9,806 bases of DNA from a bacterium (GTDB taxonomy: Bacteria; Spirochaetota; UBA4802; UBA5550), in assembly GCA_024224995.1 (NCBI GenBank), contig JAAENB010000543.1, positions 1-9,806 of the forward strand. The letters are read 5' to 3'. The position numbers were made by a program, and so were the translations under genes. The notes under the pieces were generated by a model. The model was not told the origin of the DNA and did not search any database. It worked only from the letters and a program-made list of their open reading frames with translations. Below, piece by piece: positions 5,550 through 9,806 of this stretch. How positions within the stretch are numbered: position 1 is the first letter of the stretch; each line of letters begins with the position of its first letter.

Positions 5550-7976
5550 ATGGATTATAGTCGTTTAACAGAGATATATACCAAAAATGGAATTGATGCT
5601 CTCATTGAGGAGCTGGAAAATGAACCGGGAGACGCGAATCAAAAGATCGCGTTTTTTTTAGAGGAAAGCCGGGACATTTTAGAGGAATTCCCGGACGAAT
5701 TGCCTGCCCAGGTACTGGGAAGAAATAATACCGATAAAGAAATAGCTGCATTTGCCGAATCTTTTGCCCAATCCATGGGAAAACAATGGCTAAAACCAAA
5801 AGGTCTTTTTCCGCTTCCGGAAAACGCCTGTATTGCCACACTGTATGAACACGATGAATTCGTTGGTTCAATTGTATTTTTAAATGACGAAGAATTTATC
5901 TCTTCTTCCGAAGACGAGAGAATGATTCTCTGGAACGTGAATGAAGAGGAGCCGGAAAAAATCCTTACCGAACATGACGCCCCGGTGAATGGCCTGTGCC
6001 TGGACAGGGAAAATCACCTGCTGGCATCGGCGTCCGATGATCTTACCATAAAACTCTGGGATATAAACTCCTGGAAGGTGAGTAAAACGTTCAAAGGACA
6101 TACCGATTACGTTAGTAAAGTCGCCTTCACCGGCACCGGCCGGTTTGTGTCTGTCTCCAGTGACCAGACAGTGGGAGTCTGGGACATACAAAAGAAAAAG
6201 CGAATACACACCCTGGAAGGGCATAATGCCTGGGTTTACGCGCTGGCTGTTTCCCCGGATGGGAAACGGGCGCTAACTGTTTCAATAAACAGTACCATGA
6301 TAGTCTGGGATCTTGAAACCGGTGAACAGGAAAAAATGATTGTTGACGGCGGCGGAGATGTCCTTTCGATCATGGGTTTTTCCCTGGGAGGAACAAACTA
6401 TAGTGATGTTGGGCATGAGAATCATCCCAATTCAGCTATCTGGACCAACAACGGCAGGATAATAACATTTTCCGATGATATAATCATATGGGATGATACT
6501 GATTATTCCGAAATAAAACGGCTGGAAGGCCACGCCTGGGCCGGAAAGGGGCTGGCTCTTTTTAACAATAACCGGTATCTTGTTTCGGCAGCGAAAAGCA
6601 TCAAAATCTGGGATCTGGATACAGGGGAAGAGCTGGTCTCTGTAATTGGGCACGCGGGAGAGGATATACACAGCGCGGCCATATCACCGGATGAAAAATA
6701 CCTGGTAACAGGGGATGAAAATGGAATAATAAAAATATGGGATCTGCAAATCCTGGTCAATGAAAAAAGAGTAACCGGCCACTTAAGCTGGGCCAATTCC
6801 ATACAGGTATCGCCCAATGGAGAACTCGTCGCAACAGGCGGATACGATAAGCAGGCAATCGCCTGGAACAGTGAAACACTCTTGCCGGAGCATCTATTCA
6901 AAGGCTTTCCCGAGCTTGATGTAACTGTTTTTGGTTTTATATCACATGAAAATACGGAAAATGTCGCTGTTAGTTCATGCCAGGGAGTTGTACGGCTTTT
7001 AAATACCGCTAGCGGAGAGACGATAAAAGAGATCAAGAGTATGAATAATCTTTACGGACCTGATTATGGGGTTCTGTTTAATAATGGCCGGGAACTGTGG
7101 ACGGGAGACATCAGCTACCGGCCTCGTTTCTGGAATTTTGAAACCGGGGAAGAGGAGATCATTGACGTTCCTTACGGATGCAGCGGAGACCAGGAACTCA
7201 CTTCCGACGGACAGTTCTTACTCACCGGCACCTACCCGAATAATCTTCTCGAAGATAACAATGATTTTGATGATGACGATGATGATGACGATGAAGACGA
7301 TGATTATGATGAAGTCGAAGACTCAGATGATGACTTTGAAGATGAAGAAGATGATGACTGGGAGGATGAGGAGATTGACGAAGATGAAGAGGAAGAACCC
7401 TCTGAAAGCCCGGTAGTTTTGTGGGACCTGGAAGCAAAGAAAGTTGTCCGGGAGTTCTGGCATCCTTTAGCGAAAACAGAAGACGATGACGACGACGATG
7501 ATGATGATGAAAAGATTTATCCTCTGTATAATCGTTTATCCCGTGATGGGAAAAAGGTAATAGCCCTGTTTATGGATGGGACTCTTTGTACCTGGGACCG
7601 TTCCAGCGGAGATCTTTTGAAAAGTGTTTTTGTGGGGAGCGACCACCTTGCGGGATTTTTTATTCCGGAAGACAATACAATGCTGTTTATAAAAGACGAA
7701 GAACCGGCTATTGAATTTTGGAACATTGATTCTCTTGAAAAAGAAAAAGAGGTTGCTATTGATCTTCCGAAGGTTGGTATGTGTTCAATTTCTCCTGATG
7801 AGAATTATCTCGCGGTGCGGTCCGGAGACAACAGCGTATGGGTAATTGAGATTCAAACCGGGGCCTGCTGCGGATCGGTAACCCTGCCGACTGAGATCAG
7901 GGAGATTAAGTATTCTTCAAATGGTATTTTTGCTGGAGGGGAAGACGGCTTTCTTTACGGGTTCGACCTGGTTTAA
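5550..7976 (+). CDS. Large WD40-repeat protein with acidic loop insertions
   Basis: This is an 808-residue protein with no signal peptide or membrane segment, so probably cytoplasmic. Residues 1-95 are a mostly helical, acidic N-terminal domain. From about residue 100 to the C-terminus there are about fifteen WD40-type units. The early ones are textbook, for example LTIKLWDI, QTVGVWDI, TMIVWDL, IKIWDL and IIKIWDL with preceding G-H pairs; later ones are degenerate. Two consecutive beta-propellers (7+7 or 7+8 blades) are the natural reading, giving a protein-interaction scaffold. Blade eleven is interrupted by a 49-residue acidic stretch (E568-E616), and a run of nine Asp (645-653) follows before the next blade. 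The ribosome-binding site (AAGGG, near 5536-5540) lies inside the upstream Nif11-like gene. I recognise no catalytic domain; it could be a regulator or an assembly platform. Confidence 0.88.
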   Translation: MDYSRLTEIYTKNGIDALIEELENEPGDANQKIAFFLEESRDILEEFPDELPAQVLGRNNTDKEIAAFAESFAQSMGKQWLKPKGLFPLPENACIATLYEHDEFVGSIVFLNDEEFISSSEDERMILWNVNEEEPEKILTEHDAPVNGLCLDRENHLLASASDDLTIKLWDINSWKVSKTFKGHTDYVSKVAFTGTGRFVSVSSDQTVGVWDIQKKKRIHTLEGHNAWVYALAVSPDGKRALTVSINSTMIVWDLETGEQEKMIVDGGGDVLSIMGFSLGGTNYSDVGHENHPNSAIWTNNGRIITFSDDIIIWDDTDYSEIKRLEGHAWAGKGLALFNNNRYLVSAAKSIKIWDLDTGEELVSVIGHAGEDIHSAAISPDEKYLVTGDENGIIKIWDLQILVNEKRVTGHLSWANSIQVSPNGELVATGGYDKQAIAWNSETLLPEHLFKGFPELDVTVFGFISHENTENVAVSSCQGVVRLLNTASGETIKEIKSMNNLYGPDYGVLFNNGRELWTGDISYRPRFWNFETGEEEIIDVPYGCSGDQELTSDGQFLLTGTYPNNLLEDNNDFDDDDDDDDEDDDYDEVEDSDDDFEDEEDDDWEDEEIDEDEEEEPSESPVVLWDLEAKKVVREFWHPLAKTEDDDDDDDDDEKIYPLYNRLSRDGKKVIALFMDGTLCTWDRSSGDLLKSVFVGSDHLAGFFIPEDNTMLFIKDEEPAIEFWNIDSLEKEKEVAIDLPKVGMCSISPDENYLAVRSGDNSVWVIEIQTGACCGSVTLPTEIREIKYSSNGIFAGGEDGFLYGFDLV
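7251..7397 (+). repeat. GAT/GAC/GAA triplet-rich tract encoding an acidic loop
   Basis: Codons 568-616 of the WD40 gene are almost all GAT, GAC, GAA or GAG, including eight Asp in a row at 574-581. Interruptions are few (Phe, Tyr, Val, Ser, Trp, Ile). A triplet-repeat tract in frame can change length by slippage without breaking the gene. Confidence 0.85.
7482..7508 (+). repeat. Nine-codon aspartate run
   Basis: Nine consecutive GAC/GAT codons encode Asp 645-653, between propeller blades eleven and twelve. It is the second triplet tract of this gene and uses the same two codons as the first. Confidence 0.85.
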
Positions 7977-7982
7977 TACAGT

Positions 7983-9464
7983 TTAATGTAAATCAAAAAC
8001 GGACTGTATTGACCACTCCAGGGGCCAGGCAAGGCGGTTGTCGACGCAAATATAATCCCATTGGTCTGTTTGCCCCCGGTCTTCGGGATCTTCAGGATCA
8101 ATGGCTCCATTGCCGGAACGGATCTCCGAGCCTGTTTCCAGATCCCGGAAGAGCAGGGACTGCTGGCTGCATGCCGCCAGGAATGTATCGTTTTTATTTA
8201 AAAAGATCCCGTCCGATTCGGGAGGAGCGGCTGCTTGTATGGGGTTTCCCGGCTCGCTGTTGTTTCCTTCAGAATCAAATTTCCAGGTAAATATATCATT
8301 GGTATTTGAGAGTATCGCGATAATTGAGTTCCCAAAAGCAATTGGGCTGCTGTTTGGGAAAAAATATTGCGCGTTCAGTTTTGGCCGTGTTTTAAAAGAG
8401 GTGATTTTTTTAGCGCGGGGAAATTCGTAGATCTCAACGCAGAGGTCGGAACATACAGCCAGGAACTTGCTGTTGGAAGACCAGTAGAATTCCTTGCAAT
8501 CCCCGTTCGTTAGGTATGTTTTTATCTTCTTGTCTTTTGTCCGGATAATTTTTAAGTTGAGAGATCTCGCCACAGCAAGATATTTACCATCGGGGCTGAA
8601 AGATACGAATTTGTAATTTTCTTTAATGGGGTAGGTGAAAAATGATTTTGTGGCGGAGCTATTGATGATTTCCGCATTTGTACCGGTTTTTATTCCGCAT
8701 ATTTTTTCATTGTCCGGAGTATAAAAAAAATGGTCATAGTAGAACGGTAATAATTTTAACGTGGTATATGTGCTGCCCAGACGGGAGTCAATTTTTTTAT
8801 CATCTTCGGTCTCATTATCGGTCTCATGTTCGTATGTATATTCATAGTCATCATAGGCGTCATCTTCATCAAGCGGGCATGAGAACATGATTGTATCTCC
8901 GGGTGAATCATAGGCCCATGAAAAAGTGGTATATTCTATGGGGAATTCAAGTATTTCCACTGCTTCTTTTTTATCCGAAAATACGGCAAATATCAATATT
9001 ACATTATCGACAATAACGGAGATTTCATTTTTGGACACGTCGGGGTTCCATAAAATTGACGGAAGACCGTCGAAAATACCCTGTAATTGCGATACGCATT
9101 TGCCCGATTCAATTTCCCATATTTGAATCACCCCTTCTTCCCCTTCAGAGCCGGGGTCCGGGCTCGCGGCAGCAAGATACTTTTTGCAGGGACTCATCTC
9201 TACTGCCGTAAAAACGGTACCGGCCGTTCCCGGGGGCCTCAGTTCCCAGGGAAAATTCGCGAGAATTTGTTCGGAGCCGTAATAATGACAGGGCCCAACA
9301 CCTGTTTCACGCTCAATTGTTTTTAACCGGGTCCGTAATTGTTCTATCTCTTCATAGCTTAACGCGTCCCATTGAATAGTTTTCAGGATGGTCAGGGCTT
9401 CTTCATGATCCCGTATAGCCTCCAGGGTGTTTAGTATTTCTTGATTTCTATCGTTATATCGCAT
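7983..9464 (-). CDS. WD40-like beta-propeller protein with acidic insertion
   Basis: This 493-residue protein lacks a signal peptide. Residues 5-52 look helical, with two amphipathic segments rich in Leu, Ile, Glu and Arg. The rest reads as a single divergent WD40-like propeller. Recognisable blades are around GVIQIWEIESGK (111-122), FSPDGKYLAVARSLNLKI (289-306), SNSKFLAVCSDLCVEIYEF (330-348), DIFTWKFDSEG (390-400) and LAACSQQSLLFRDLETG (429-445). An acidic, Tyr-containing insertion (198-226) interrupts the propeller, as in the facing WD40 gene. The start ATG has only a weak ribosome-binding site (AAGAA). The stop codon is 6 bp from the stop codon of the convergent WD40 gene. No enzyme motif is seen. 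The two proteins may be functionally paired or distant paralogues; their N-terminal domains do not align by eye. Confidence 0.82.
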   Translation of the reverse strand: MRYNDRNQEILNTLEAIRDHEEALTILKTIQWDALSYEEIEQLRTRLKTIERETGVGPCHYYGSEQILANFPWELRPPGTAGTVFTAVEMSPCKKYLAAASPDPGSEGEEGVIQIWEIESGKCVSQLQGIFDGLPSILWNPDVSKNEISVIVDNVILIFAVFSDKKEAVEILEFPIEYTTFSWAYDSPGDTIMFSCPLDEDDAYDDYEYTYEHETDNETEDDKKIDSRLGSTYTTLKLLPFYYDHFFYTPDNEKICGIKTGTNAEIINSSATKSFFTYPIKENYKFVSFSPDGKYLAVARSLNLKIIRTKDKKIKTYLTNGDCKEFYWSSNSKFLAVCSDLCVEIYEFPRAKKITSFKTRPKLNAQYFFPNSSPIAFGNSIIAILSNTNDIFTWKFDSEGNNSEPGNPIQAAAPPESDGIFLNKNDTFLAACSQQSLLFRDLETGSEIRSGNGAIDPEDPEDRGQTDQWDYICVDNRLAWPLEWSIQSVFDLH

Positions 9465-9504
9465 GGTTCTTATCGTTCTATCGATTTTTTAGTAATATCC
9501 GTTA

Positions 9505-9532
9505 AGTATATACCGGGAATCTATTTGGTTAA
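9505..9532 (-). promoter_or_regulatory. Weak promoter candidate for the minus-strand WD40-like gene
   Basis: On the minus strand, TTAACC (9532-9527) is followed after 16 bp by TATACT (9510-9505), matching consensus at four and five of six positions. It would give a leader of about 35 bases before the ATG at 9464. The flank from 9533 to 9582 is AT-rich and I see nothing else in it. Confidence 0.35.
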
Positions 9533-9582
9533 AGCACAAAATAAAATTATTACAACTAAAAAATTAAATTCTTCTACGGGGA

Positions 9583-9806
9583 CGGTCCGGTGTCAGAGGA
9601 CACTTCGGCTCCGCTCAGTGACCTACGGGCTCTTTTCCTGCGGAAGCCGGTCCGGTCCGGTGTCAGAGGACACTTCGGCTCCGCTCAGTGACCTACGGGC
9701 TCTTTTTCCTGCGGAAGCCGGTCCGGTCCGGTGTCAGAGGACACTTCGGCTCCGCTCAGTGACCTACGGGCTCTTTTCCTGCGGAAGCCGGTCCGGTCCG
9801 GTGTCA
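9583..9806. repeat. Tandem repeat array, 70-bp unit, running off the window
   Basis: Units begin with tgtcagagga at 9591, 9661 and 9732, and a fourth starts at 9802. The three full units are identical except for one extra T in the T-run of the second (71 bp). Each unit contains a gtgtc/gacac stem-loop, a cggctccgc segment that can pair with gcggaagccg later in the same unit (one-base bulge), and a ggtccggtccgg junction. There is no unique sequence between copies, so it is not a CRISPR array. No convincing reading frame runs through it. The array probably continues beyond the window. Confidence 0.92.

Noticed and set aside
6503..7036. 177-codon open frame on the minus strand
   Set aside because: It lies fully inside the well-supported WD40 gene on the other strand and shows no recognisable domain or ribosome-binding site.
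7066..7416. Met/Lys-rich 116-codon open frame on the plus strand
   Set aside because: It is an out-of-frame reading of the WD40 gene; its Met, Lys and Thr richness comes from the GAT/GAA triplets read in another frame.
7222..7437. His-rich open frame on the minus strand
   Set aside because: It is the antisense shadow of the GAT/GAC acidic tract in the WD40 gene; Asp/Glu codons read backwards give His, Leu and Ser codons.
9583..9806. Possible CRISPR array
   Set aside because: The whole 70-bp unit repeats without unique spacers between copies, and no cas gene is present.

Overview
The window looks like chromosomal DNA of an anaerobic bacterium of moderate GC content. A free-living four-cluster ferredoxin points to anaerobic metabolism. 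A polytopic AraC-type regulator, a lipoprotein with a relaxed lipobox (S-A-G-C), a Nif11-like small protein and large WD40 proteins fit a spirochaete (Treponema-like) host. This is an inference from gene style only; no rRNA or marker gene is present, so the assignment is tentative.

Layout. 1-465 is a gene-free, repeat-rich stretch. It holds a long inverted-repeat element (174-293), part of a second copy at the window edge (1-9), degenerate direct repeats around both, and a perfect 17-bp palindrome (368-406) just before a promoter. 466-921 (+) encodes a duplicated 2[4Fe-4S] ferredoxin closed by a terminator. 1078-2166 (+) encodes a membrane-embedded AraC-family regulator, and 2325-3785 (+) a secreted BNR/Asp-box beta-propeller protein with a strong terminator. 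3857-4429 (-) is a small lipoprotein, divergent from 4614-5261 (+), an integral-membrane methyltransferase of the PEMT/ICMT type. 5352-5549 and 5550-7976 (+) form a tight two-gene unit: a Nif11-like 65-residue protein and an 808-residue WD40 protein with about fifteen repeats and two very acidic insertions. 7983-9464 (-) runs head-on into it with only 6 bp between stop codons. It encodes a second, smaller WD40-like propeller, also with an acidic insertion and a helical N-terminus. 9583-9806 is a 70-bp tandem repeat running off the window.

How the genes relate. Most genes look like independent transcription units with their own promoters or terminators. Two associations are worth attention. 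One is the membrane AraC regulator directly upstream of the secreted BNR protein, with a 14-bp-period direct repeat between them. The other is the Nif11-like/WD40 pair facing a second acidic-loop WD40 protein, which may be a propeller-based scaffold module of unknown function. I see no defence system, CRISPR array, transposase, tRNA or rRNA.
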